Source: Bacteroidales bacterium UBA4772 (lineage in GTDB: Bacteria > Bacteroidota > Bacteroidia > Bacteroidales > VadinHA17). Taken from it: DNA of 64,000 nucleotides. Within the stretch, counting starts at the first letter, position 1, and every line of letters starts with the position of its first letter. Positions 35,734-43,662 of the stretch are shown here, one piece after another. The position numbers and the translations under genes are program-made. A model generated the notes under the pieces. The model had not been told where the DNA came from, searched no databases, and saw nothing but the letters and a program-made list of their open reading frames with translations. Location: assembly GCA_002403305.1 (NCBI GenBank), contig DHHM01000013.1:181495-245494 (forward strand), in the 5' to 3' direction.

Positions 35734-35801
35734 AGGAGGTGAATTAAATCATGGTAAACAGACAATCTGTTTGCTATTTTCGGCACAGTGAACCGCATTG
35801 A
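35734..35801 (+). CDS. 16-codon leader ORF with strong Shine-Dalgarno before aroB
   Basis: AGGAGGTG at 35734-35741 lies 9 bases before an ATG at 35751; the ORF (MVNRQSVCYFRHSEPH) stops with TGA at 35799-35801, 11 bases inside the aroB GTG start but in another frame. Good ribosome-binding sites are uncommon in this genome, and the aroB GTG has none, so translation may begin here and be handed to aroB. A palindrome AAACAGA-CAA-TCTGTTT (35756-35772) sits inside the ORF. Real peptide or simple spacer cannot be told from one sequence. Confidence 0.4.
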
Positions 35802-36834
35802 ATTAAATACTCCCCTGGGCAGATCATTGCTGTTGCTGGGCGGTGAGATGAAGGATATTGAACCGTTGCTGCCGGCATCAGGACTGTTTGTCATCACTGA
35901 CTTAAATGTGAGGAGTCTGTACGGCAACATTTTTCCTCCCGGGATGGTGTTCACCGTTGAACCGGGCGAGCAGAGCAAGACCCTGGCAAGATCAGAGGAG
36001 CTGTGCAAAAGACTGCTGGAGGCAGGAGCAGACCGCTCATCATTCATCCTCGGCTTCGGGGGAGGCGTCATATGCGATCTTGCAGGACTGACAGCTTCAA
36101 TCTACATGAGAGGTGTGAGGCACGGATTTGTCTCAACAAGCCTGCTATCACAGGTGGATGCCAGCACAGGAGGCAAGACTGCCGTTAACCTGGGTGATTA
36201 CAAAAATATTATTGGCACTTTCAAACAGCCTGAGTTCGTGCTGTGTGATCACCGTATGCTCTCAACCCTTCCTGAGGAGGAGCTACAGTCAGGATTGGGG
36301 GAACTTATAAAGCATGCGGTGATCCGTGACCGCAACCTCTTCTTTGACATATCTGCCTCGATGGAAAAGGTTTATGAACGTGACCCGGTCATCCTGGGCG
36401 ACCTGATAAGAAGGGCCGTAAGGATAAAGGCTTCGATTGTGAGACGCGATCCCCTTGAGTCGGGTCCGCGACGGGTGTTGAATTTCGGGCATACCTTCGG
36501 GCACGTGCTTGAGACATACTACCGGATCCCCCACGGCGTGGCAGTGACAAAAGGCATGCTCCTGGCAGCGGAACTCTCCGTATGGACCGGAGAGATGCCT
36601 CATTCGGAAATGAAAATGCTCGAAGAGGTCATTGAAAAGACAGGCATGCTGCCTGACCTTGAACTGCCTGACAATATTATAGGCATGATGTCGCACGACA
36701 AGAAGGCTGAAGCGGGTTCTCTCAATATGATCCTGCTCCGTTCGGTAGGGAAGGCCGTGGTACGCAGACTGCCGCTGAACGAGATAGCTGCTTTTGTCAG
36801 TTTCTACCGCGATGGCAAAGAAAAAAACAAATGA
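35788..36834 (+). CDS. aroB: 3-dehydroquinate synthase
   Basis: 348 residues. NAD-binding GFGGGVICDLAGLTAS, metal and substrate motifs VDASTGGKTAVNLGDYKNIIGTFKQP, GLGELIKHAVI and RRVLNFGHTFGHVLE are all intact. Converts DAHP to 3-dehydroquinate, the second step of the shikimate pathway. GTG is taken as start because MNRIELNTPLGRSLLLLGG aligns with the family's N-terminal strand and no in-frame ATG lies upstream. aroC follows 15 bases later, so the two form an operon. Confidence 0.95.
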   Translation: MNRIELNTPLGRSLLLLGGEMKDIEPLLPASGLFVITDLNVRSLYGNIFPPGMVFTVEPGEQSKTLARSEELCKRLLEAGADRSSFILGFGGGVICDLAGLTASIYMRGVRHGFVSTSLLSQVDASTGGKTAVNLGDYKNIIGTFKQPEFVLCDHRMLSTLPEEELQSGLGELIKHAVIRDRNLFFDISASMEKVYERDPVILGDLIRRAVRIKASIVRRDPLESGPRRVLNFGHTFGHVLETYYRIPHGVAVTKGMLLAAELSVWTGEMPHSEMKMLEEVIEKTGMLPDLELPDNIIGMMSHDKKAEAGSLNMILLRSVGKAVVRRLPLNEIAAFVSFYRDGKEKNK

Positions 36835-36849
36835 TTTAACAGAAGAAAG

Positions 36850-37845
36850 ATGAACACACTGGGAACAGTATTCAGAGTATCAATATTCGGCGAGTCGCAC
36901 GGGCCCGTCGTGGGAGTGGTCATCGACGGCTGTCCCGCCGGACTGCCTTTCTGGCGTGAGGAGCTAATGGCCGACCTGTCGCGCCGCAAGGGACTCCTTC
37001 CGGGTACGACAACCCGCAGGGAGAGTGATGAGCCTGAAGTCATAAGCGGCATATATAACAACTTTACCACTGGCAGCCCGCTGGTGTTCTGTACCCGTAA
37101 CCAGGACTTGAAGTCCGGTGATTACGAGCAGTTTACAAGTATACCTCGGCCAGGTCATGCTGACTTTACTGCCGGATACAAGTATAAGGGATTCAGCGAT
37201 ATGAGGGGGGGGGGACATTTCTCGGGCCGTCTTACCTGGGGCATGGTTGTGGCCGGTTACTTCGCCAGGAAAATACTCTCTCCGGCTATAATCACGGCCA
37301 CCCTCAGGGAAGCAGGAGGGGAGACTGATATTGCCGCTGCCATAGCCATGGCGTCAGAGACTAACGACACCATCGGAGGTGTGGTCGAGTGTGTCGTGCA
37401 GAATGTTCCGAAAGGGCTCGGTGAACCGGCCTTCCTCTCTGTCGAGGCAGTTCTGAGTCAGATAGCGTTCGGAATACCTGCTGTCAACGGTGTTGAGTTC
37501 GGGGCCGGCTTCGCTTCGGCAAGAAGCTATGGTTCACTTCACAATGATCCATTCATTGATGCCAGGGGTAAGACCTCAACAAATAATGCCGGAGGTATCA
37601 ACGGAGGAATAACCAATGGCAATGATCTGGTAATGAGAGTGTCGGTCAAGCCCGCAGCCAGTACCGGCGTACCTCAGAAGACCTTCGATACCGAAAAGGG
37701 AGAGATGACGGAGCTGGAGATAACCGGAAGGCATGACACCTGCATCGCAAAGCGCATACCTGTCATCCTGGAATCTGCCGTCGCCATTGGACTGGCTGAC
37801 CTGCTGCTGACAGACAGGGGAATAAACGGAACACGGGAGCGCTGA
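36850..37845 (+). CDS. aroC: Chorismate synthase
   Basis: 331 residues, slightly short of the usual 350-360. Signatures present: FGESHGPVVGVVIDGCPAGL, GRADYT-like region as GHADFTAGYKYKGFSDMRGGGHFSGR, and ARGKTSTNNAGGINGGITNG. It removes phosphate from EPSP to give chorismate, using reduced FMN. The RGGG motif is encoded by an uninterrupted run of ten G residues (37205-37214). The last residues (TDRGINGTRER) fall in a 35-base imperfect duplication, so the C-terminus may have been altered. Confidence 0.94.
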   Translation: MNTLGTVFRVSIFGESHGPVVGVVIDGCPAGLPFWREELMADLSRRKGLLPGTTTRRESDEPEVISGIYNNFTTGSPLVFCTRNQDLKSGDYEQFTSIPRPGHADFTAGYKYKGFSDMRGGGHFSGRLTWGMVVAGYFARKILSPAIITATLREAGGETDIAAAIAMASETNDTIGGVVECVVQNVPKGLGEPAFLSVEAVLSQIAFGIPAVNGVEFGAGFASARSYGSLHNDPFIDARGKTSTNNAGGINGGITNGNDLVMRVSVKPAASTGVPQKTFDTEKGEMTELEITGRHDTCIAKRIPVILESAVAIGLADLLLTDRGINGTRER

Positions 37846-37866
37846 CAGACAGGAGAATAAACGGAA
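37806..37866 (+). repeat. 35-base imperfect tandem duplication at aroC 3' end
   Basis: The stretch GCTGACAGACAGGGGAATAA is repeated with one change 35 bases later, each followed by ACGGAA. The second copy supplies the aroC stop codon (TGA 37843-37845). A third fragment, ACAAACAGGGGAA, follows. Confidence 0.75.
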
Positions 37867-37914
37867 TAGGGGGGACAAACAGGGGAAAGGACCGGTGCCG
37901 GACGTGCGGGCCGC

Positions 37915-39231
37915 TCAGATGGTCATCATGAGTATGCGATCAGTCTTTTCAGTGACACGGTACCTGTCATCAATGCGGTAACCCATAACCCAGACTACAT
38001 CTTCACCCGACAGCAGAAGCAGCACCTTCTCCTTTGACGTTACCGGAACCTTGAGGTCAATCAGGAAATCACTGATCTTCTTCATACGGGTCATGCCCAA
38101 TGGCCTGAACCTGTCTCCGGGTTCCCACTGTCTCACCTTTACCGGGAATGTTATCAGACCCAGGTCAACGCATGCTGTAAGACTGCAGGGGGGAAGCGGC
38201 TCGTCGGAAGGAAGTATGACACGCAGGTCGGTGAAAAGACCTGAGAGGTGCATTTCATCAATCGAATGGAACAACTGATCCGGCGGAGGTCCGGCGCTCT
38301 TTTCCGTTATGAGGAGCCTTCCCCTGTCGACCAGCAGACGGTGGGTGGAGGTGTCCATGAATCTGCCTGTGGGCGAACTGAGTAGTGACAGCAACTCGCC
38401 GGTCTGCCCGGAGGAGATGTTGAACCTACGGAACAGCTCATAGATGTGAGGTTCCGCCGGCTGCAGGGCCTTCAGGCTGGCGATGTCTACCTCCAAACCC
38501 TCGTCCGGACACCGAAAAATCTCCTGCCGGACTTTTTCTATATAGAGATCCACGATCTCCGAACTCGACTTCAGGTGACTCATTGTGGCAGTTATCGCAT
38601 TCCTTGCACCCGGCCGTACTCTCTCCATCTCAGGGATAAGTATGTGCCTTATCATGTTGCGGGCATACTTCAAACCGGCATTGGAGCTGTCTTCCCTGAA
38701 GTTGACCTCATTTTTCTCTGCCCAGGCTGCTATCTCATCTCTCGTGGCAAAGAGAAGAGGCCTGATAACGTTGTTGTGACGGGTACTCATGCCGGTGAGC
38801 CCGCATATTCCTGTGCCCCGGAGAAGGTTGATAATAAAGGTCTCAATGTTGTCGTCAAGGTTGTGGGCAACAGCTACTGCATCAAATCCGTCGAGGCTGA
38901 CCAGTGTGTCGAACCACTCGTAACGCAACTCCCGCGCAGCCATCTGCACTGAGATCTTCCTTAAAGCTGCATGACCCAATGTGTTAAACCTTACCGTATG
39001 GACCTTTATACCATGCTCTGCTCCATAGCTGACAACAAAACTCTCATCATCGTCAGATTCCCTGCCCCTGAGAGAAAAGTTGCAGTGAGCAATCTCATGT
39101 TCTATGCCGGCCCCGGCGAACAGCGAAGCCATAACCATAGAATCGATACCCCCGCTTACAGCAAGGAGGATTCTGCTGCTCGTGCTGAACAGCTTTTCCT
39201 GTTTTGAATAATCAAGAAATCTTTGAAGCAT
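37915..39231 (-). CDS. tilS: tRNA(Ile)-lysidine synthase
   Basis: 438 residues. The N-terminal PP-loop ATPase has LLAVSGGIDSMVMASL, AHCNFSLRGRESDDDE, AVAHNLDDNIETFIINLLRGTG and GLTGM; a linker and C-terminal TilS domains follow (about 340-438, WEPGDRFRPLGMTRMKKISDFLID). It converts cytidine 34 of the AUA-reading tRNA-Ile to lysidine, essential in bacteria. Convergent with aroC. Confidence 0.96.
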   Translation of the reverse strand: MLQRFLDYSKQEKLFSTSSRILLAVSGGIDSMVMASLFAGAGIEHEIAHCNFSLRGRESDDDESFVVSYGAEHGIKVHTVRFNTLGHAALRKISVQMAARELRYEWFDTLVSLDGFDAVAVAHNLDDNIETFIINLLRGTGICGLTGMSTRHNNVIRPLLFATRDEIAAWAEKNEVNFREDSSNAGLKYARNMIRHILIPEMERVRPGARNAITATMSHLKSSSEIVDLYIEKVRQEIFRCPDEGLEVDIASLKALQPAEPHIYELFRRFNISSGQTGELLSLLSSPTGRFMDTSTHRLLVDRGRLLITEKSAGPPPDQLFHSIDEMHLSGLFTDLRVILPSDEPLPPCSLTACVDLGLITFPVKVRQWEPGDRFRPLGMTRMKKISDFLIDLKVPVTSKEKVLLLLSGEDVVWVMGYRIDDRYRVTEKTDRILMMTI

Positions 39232-39247
39232 CTCTGTCTGCCTGATG

Positions 39248-39255
39248 CAAAGTTA
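39248..39255 (-). promoter_or_regulatory. TAnnTTTG box upstream of tilS
   Basis: TAACTTTG on the minus strand, 17 bases before the tilS start. Confidence 0.4.
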
Positions 39256-39314
39256 ATAAACAACCGGTAAATTGTTATCCGCTAATCTCATCAAGAGAGT
39301 TGCAGCCTGCTACA

Positions 39315-41135
39315 TCACAGGAAGGGGATCATACCCGGCGGCTGTGGCTCAAAACCCGGCGGCCGCAGTCTGGGCACTCCGGTGGCACTGATCCATGAAC
39401 TCTCGGACCAGGGAGGTACATTGGGATACCATGCAAACCGTATCTGTATGGTGTTCAGTACCAGCTGATCGTTTCTTATCCTGACGCCCGCACCCAGGGC
39501 AGGGATAACGTAATAACTGCCCTCCCTGAATCCGTCACTCGCAAGAAAGCCGGCGTCGGCAAAGGCATAGAGCGCGAACCTGAAGCCGATGAGCGGCTTA
39601 CTGAGAAAAAGGACCGGCTCAATCGAGGCAGTAAGCCTCTCTGTCCCCATTATCGAATCGTTACGGAAGCCCCTCACAAAGTCATTGTTCCTGATGAAGA
39701 GAAATTCGTCGGTGTACCTGTTGAACCCTCCGGTGTAGTATCCGTTGAAAAATATCCGGATCCTCGACCGGCCTGCATGGATCAGGGGTGTGAAGTACCT
39801 GAGGCTGGCATTGACGACACCCTGTTCTGTCTTTCTCTCGTTAATGAACGACGAAAAGCTGATGCCGCTGTAGATATAGCCTGCGCGGTTGAAGATATTG
39901 CCGTAGGAAACCTTTATCCCGGCAAAGCTCCTCCATTTGAACTCATTCTTCTCCCTGCCGCCCATCATCTCTATCATATAACCGTAGGGTATATCCTCCG
40001 TCCGCCCGTAACTGTAAATGAGAGAGGTATTTATAAATCTCTGCGAGGTAAGGATGAGGCTGCCGGTCCACTGCTGGTAGTTCTGCAGCCGGTAATAGGA
40101 GAAGTCGTCAATCTCGGGCCTGGCAAAGACATTGTTATGTATATACCGACCGCCGGCGATAAGACGTGTCACGCTTTTTCTGTCCAGCATAAACGACCTC
40201 GCCGCCCAGTAGTCATGCCGGATAAACTTCAGCGGTACCGCCGCTGGCATGGTATCAAGATCCTCGGTTGTGCGCGTCATTGTGAGGGATGCCGACCAGG
40301 CGTATTTGGTTTCAGAGGTGACAAAGTCACGATCAAACTGACCTTTGAGACAGTTCGCCCCGAGTCCGTCAGTGAAGCCCAGTTCAAGGTCGGAGAATGT
40401 GCGGGCAATGTTCCTGACCGAATAATTTATGCCAAAGCCAGGCCATGAATATTCATTGAAATCATAAGGCATGGACAGAGAAAGCTCATGACCCAGTCCG
40501 GCGAAGTTCCTGTCGAAGGCCTTTACCATTCCTGCTCTGAGCTCATTAAAACTGGCGTTGCCACCGTAAGGGTAGTTTTCGCGCACTATGACCGCAACGT
40601 CGGCATGGCTGCTGTCGACAGGCACAATAGTAATCCGTGCGTCATAAATATACGGCAGCTGTCTGAGCAATCTTTCATTGTCGGCCATCTCCTGAGGGGA
40701 GATGGTGTCTCCTTCCCGGAAAAGGATGTATTGGTTGAGAATAAACCGTTTGGTCTTGGTGTAGGTTGAGTTCATCACCTTCTCGGAACGGGATGGGTCA
40801 TATTCGCCGGGATTGTCCACATTGGTGCCAAAGGCATTGAGTCTCACCAACTCGCGGTTTCTTATGATCTTTCCTTCATAGGCATCATAGGGTGCAGTAC
40901 TCGTCAGGTTCTCCCTGGCTGAGCCTGCCGGTGAGTGACTGACAATGAGCATGTCATAGAGGAGACTTGTGAAGCGCCTCTTTTCAGCCTTTATCTTCAG
41001 TGAATCGTAAAATGCACGTGACAGCGTGTCCCGAGGCAGTTCCTGGGCACAGAGCTCTGAGACCGGAAAGATCGAAAAAATCAGGATTGGAAACAGAAAA
41101 CGAAAGAAAGTGTTACTATATGCACATGGCTTCAC
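39315..41135 (-). CDS. BamA/TamA-like outer-membrane beta-barrel protein
   Basis: 606 residues with a signal peptide (cleavage near LCAQE). One POTRA-like domain (about 125-195: KTKRFILNQYILFREGDTIS ... LRQLPYIYDARITI) precedes a long beta-barrel of alternating aromatic strands (about 215-606). It belongs to the Omp85/surface-antigen superfamily but, with a single clear POTRA, is not the canonical BamA; a role in insertion or export of a specific envelope component is possible. Start is GTG at 41135, overlapping the upstream gene's TGA (GTGA), and the two are clearly coupled. Confidence 0.78.
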   Translation of the reverse strand: MKPCAYSNTFFRFLFPILIFSIFPVSELCAQELPRDTLSRAFYDSLKIKAEKRRFTSLLYDMLIVSHSPAGSARENLTSTAPYDAYEGKIIRNRELVRLNAFGTNVDNPGEYDPSRSEKVMNSTYTKTKRFILNQYILFREGDTISPQEMADNERLLRQLPYIYDARITIVPVDSSHADVAVIVRENYPYGGNASFNELRAGMVKAFDRNFAGLGHELSLSMPYDFNEYSWPGFGINYSVRNIARTFSDLELGFTDGLGANCLKGQFDRDFVTSETKYAWSASLTMTRTTEDLDTMPAAVPLKFIRHDYWAARSFMLDRKSVTRLIAGGRYIHNNVFARPEIDDFSYYRLQNYQQWTGSLILTSQRFINTSLIYSYGRTEDIPYGYMIEMMGGREKNEFKWRSFAGIKVSYGNIFNRAGYIYSGISFSSFINERKTEQGVVNASLRYFTPLIHAGRSRIRIFFNGYYTGGFNRYTDEFLFIRNNDFVRGFRNDSIMGTERLTASIEPVLFLSKPLIGFRFALYAFADAGFLASDGFREGSYYVIPALGAGVRIRNDQLVLNTIQIRFAWYPNVPPWSESSWISATGVPRLRPPGFEPQPPGMIPFL

Positions 41136-41845
41136 GTCTGCTTTGAATTGGCATCCAGAACATCGTCTGAGTTAAACTGGAACCCCAGTCGTTTACCCGT
41201 AATAAGCCTTGAGTGCTGTATCTTTGATTCCGCCTGGCCTACAGAGGCAATCTTGACAGTGTCATACGGCGGTACCAGGAGATCAAACTCGAGAGAGTAA
41301 TTAATGGCCGTATAGACTATCTTCTGAAGTGATTCGGTGCTGAATGCCTCATTGCCGAAGTTGGTGAAGAGCATGCCCATCTGCCTCTTGCCTTCGACGA
41401 AATACTGGTTCTCATGGTTGATGAAGATCCGGGCAATGAGGTAACCAAGATCATCAAGCCTTGAGTATTTGAATGAATCGGCCAGAAAATTGTAGATGTT
41501 GATAATCCCGCTGTAGGCGTTGAACTTGTTTTTCTGGATGTAGGCTGTCTTCCACGCCGGGTGCTCCCGGTCAAACTGGAAGATATTGGAGTGCATGCTG
41601 AACAGAAGCATGTCGGCAGAGACCATAAGCTGAGCATCAAAGTTGCTCCTGTCTGTATATTCCAGATGTATTCTCGGATCTATTCCTGTGAGCTGGCCGT
41701 TTACATCCTTTGCGAGATTTTTCAGTATATCCTTCAGCATCATGAAAGCCGTAGCAGTATTGTCGAAAACCACCTGCTTAAGTACCGACTTGCTCTTGAG
41801 GGTGTCGACTATCATCTCCTTTCTGCGGGCTGTCTCTTCCGTCAT
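41132..41845 (-). CDS. Conserved Bacteroidota protein of unknown function
   Basis: 237 residues, no signal peptide and no membrane segment, so cytoplasmic. Alpha/beta composition with a conserved-looking centre (MLLFSMHSNIFQFDREHPAWKTAYIQKN and YSGIINIYNFLADSFKYSR) and IARIFINHENQYFVEGKRQMG. I do not recognise the fold. Translationally coupled to the BamA-like gene downstream and 66 bases from proS upstream; the pairing hints at a link with envelope assembly, no more. Confidence 0.7.
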   Translation of the reverse strand: MTEETARRKEMIVDTLKSKSVLKQVVFDNTATAFMMLKDILKNLAKDVNGQLTGIDPRIHLEYTDRSNFDAQLMVSADMLLFSMHSNIFQFDREHPAWKTAYIQKNKFNAYSGIINIYNFLADSFKYSRLDDLGYLIARIFINHENQYFVEGKRQMGMLFTNFGNEAFSTESLQKIVYTAINYSLEFDLLVPPYDTVKIASVGQAESKIQHSRLITGKRLGFQFNSDDVLDANSKQT

Positions 41846-41911
41846 GATAACGTATTTTGGTTCACCGACTAAATTTAGTGATTAATTTGATATCAACTCA
41901 GGGGCACTGCA

Positions 41912-43387
41912 TTAATAAGCCCTTGCAAAGAGCACCCTCCTGTGAGAAGGCTTTCCCGTCAGGATACATCTGCCCTCTTCGTCGGGATTGTCGAAGGGTA
42001 AGGCTCTCACGGTGGCCTTGGTGAGATTCTTGATCTGCTCTTCGGTCTCCGGTGTGCCGTCCCAGTGTGCCATCACAAAACCGCCCCTGTTCTCGATGAT
42101 GTCACAGAACTCCTCCCATGTATCGCACCGGTATGTGTTCTGCTCCCTGAAGGCCAATGCCTTCCTGTAGATGTTCTGCTGTATCTCATCCATTAGAGCA
42201 GTAATATGCTCAACGATGCCTGCGCGGGCTATTGTCTCCTTCGTAAGGGTATCGCGGCGTGCCACCTCCACGGTGCCCTCCTCTGCATCACGCGGGCCTA
42301 TTGCCAGCCTGACAGGAACCCCCCTGAGTTCATATTCGGCAAACTTGAATCCGGGCTTCTGAGTGTCACGGTCGTCATATTTGACTGTCAGGCCTGCCTT
42401 CTCAAGCCCTTCCTTGAGTTCAAGGGCTATGGCAGATATGGCATCCAACTGCTCATTGCCCTTGTAGATGGGTACAATGACCACCTGTATCGGTGCCAGC
42501 TTCGGGGGAAGTACCAGCCCGTTATTGTCGGCATGGGCCATCACCAGCGCCCCAATGAGCCTCGTCGTTACACCCCAGGAGGTAGCCCATACGTAGTCGA
42601 GTTTCCCCTCTCTGTTTGTAAATTTGACATCAAATGCTTTGGCGAAATTCTGGCCGAGAAAGTGGCTGGTGCCACCCTGCAGCGCCTTGCCGTCCTGCAT
42701 CAGCGCCTCTATTGTATAGGTATCTATGGCACCGGCAAACTTTTCACTCTCTGTCTTCACTCCCCTGACCACAGGTACTCCCATAAAATTTTCCACGAAA
42801 TCGGAATAGACCCCGAGCATTCTCAGAGCCTCCTCCTTCGCCTCCTCCATGGTGGCGTGAGCCGTATGCCCCTCCTGCCAGAGAAATTCTGTGGTGCGAA
42901 GAAAGAGCCTGGTACGCATCTCCCACCTGACAACATTGGCCCACTGATTGATGAGCAGCGGAAGATCACGGTATGACTGTATCCAGTCCTTATAGGTATT
43001 CCAGATAATCGTCTCTGAAGTAGGCCTTACAATCAACTCTTCCTCCAGCCTGGCATCCGGGTCCACAATAATGCCTGAACCGTCGGGGGAATGTTTAAGA
43101 CGGTAATGAGTCACTACGGCACACTCCTTGGCAAACCCTTCAACATGAGCAGCCTCCCTGCTGAAAAACGACTTGGGAATAAATAGGGGAAAATAGGCAT
43201 TGACATGCCCCGTAGCCTTGAACATCCTGTCGAGTTCAGCCTGCATCTTCTCCCATATGGCATAACCGTACGGCTTGATGACCATGCAACCCCTGACCGC
43301 CGAGTTCTCTGCCAGATCAGCCTTTATCACCAGATCATTATACCACTGCGAATAATTTTCCTCCCTGTTTGTAAGAAATCTGGCCAT
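41912..43387 (-). CDS. proS: Prolyl-tRNA synthetase (archaeal/eukaryal-type)
   Basis: 491 residues, the short form without the INS editing domain. Class II motifs: motif 2 in RWEMRTRLFLRTTEFLWQEGHTAH, motif 3 in TSWGVTTRLIGALVMAHAD, the ATP/proline site EEELIVRPTSETIIW, an anticodon-binding domain (about 285-385) and a C-terminal domain ending in the aromatic FARAY. Charges tRNA-Pro. This type is standard in Bacteroidota. Confidence 0.97.
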   Translation of the reverse strand: MARFLTNREENYSQWYNDLVIKADLAENSAVRGCMVIKPYGYAIWEKMQAELDRMFKATGHVNAYFPLFIPKSFFSREAAHVEGFAKECAVVTHYRLKHSPDGSGIIVDPDARLEEELIVRPTSETIIWNTYKDWIQSYRDLPLLINQWANVVRWEMRTRLFLRTTEFLWQEGHTAHATMEEAKEEALRMLGVYSDFVENFMGVPVVRGVKTESEKFAGAIDTYTIEALMQDGKALQGGTSHFLGQNFAKAFDVKFTNREGKLDYVWATSWGVTTRLIGALVMAHADNNGLVLPPKLAPIQVVIVPIYKGNEQLDAISAIALELKEGLEKAGLTVKYDDRDTQKPGFKFAEYELRGVPVRLAIGPRDAEEGTVEVARRDTLTKETIARAGIVEHITALMDEIQQNIYRKALAFREQNTYRCDTWEEFCDIIENRGGFVMAHWDGTPETEEQIKNLTKATVRALPFDNPDEEGRCILTGKPSHRRVLFARAY

Positions 43388-43457
43388 TCCTCTGTTTTAC
43401 TGTTTATATTTGTTTAACGGAAAAAAGATTGCGTAAAAATAGACAAATCTTGCGAAC

Positions 43458-43465
43458 CAAAAATA
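43458..43465 (-). promoter_or_regulatory. TAnnTTTG box upstream of proS
   Basis: TATTTTTG on the minus strand, 71 bases before the proS start. Confidence 0.35.
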
Positions 43466-43630
43466 GAGCCAGAGTCTGAAGAGTAAAATTTCGCGAAAGG
43501 GACAGATAAACAGATGACCTGCAGTCAACCACATGCCGGCGGTGGGAGGGGGAGCGAAGTTAAACAGGCCAAATATCGCAGAAAATGATATTTATGTGCT
43601 CTACCGCCGACTCTTGGTACGAAATTTGTG

Positions 43631-43638
43631 TATTTTTG
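43631..43638 (+). promoter_or_regulatory. TAnnTTTG box upstream of lipoprotein gene
   Basis: TATTTTTG, 25 bases before the chosen ATG. A Shine-Dalgarno AGGAGGTG follows at 43653-43660, which supports starting the lipoprotein at 43663. Confidence 0.45.
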
Positions 43639-43662
43639 GTATGGATAACAACAGGAGGTGAA

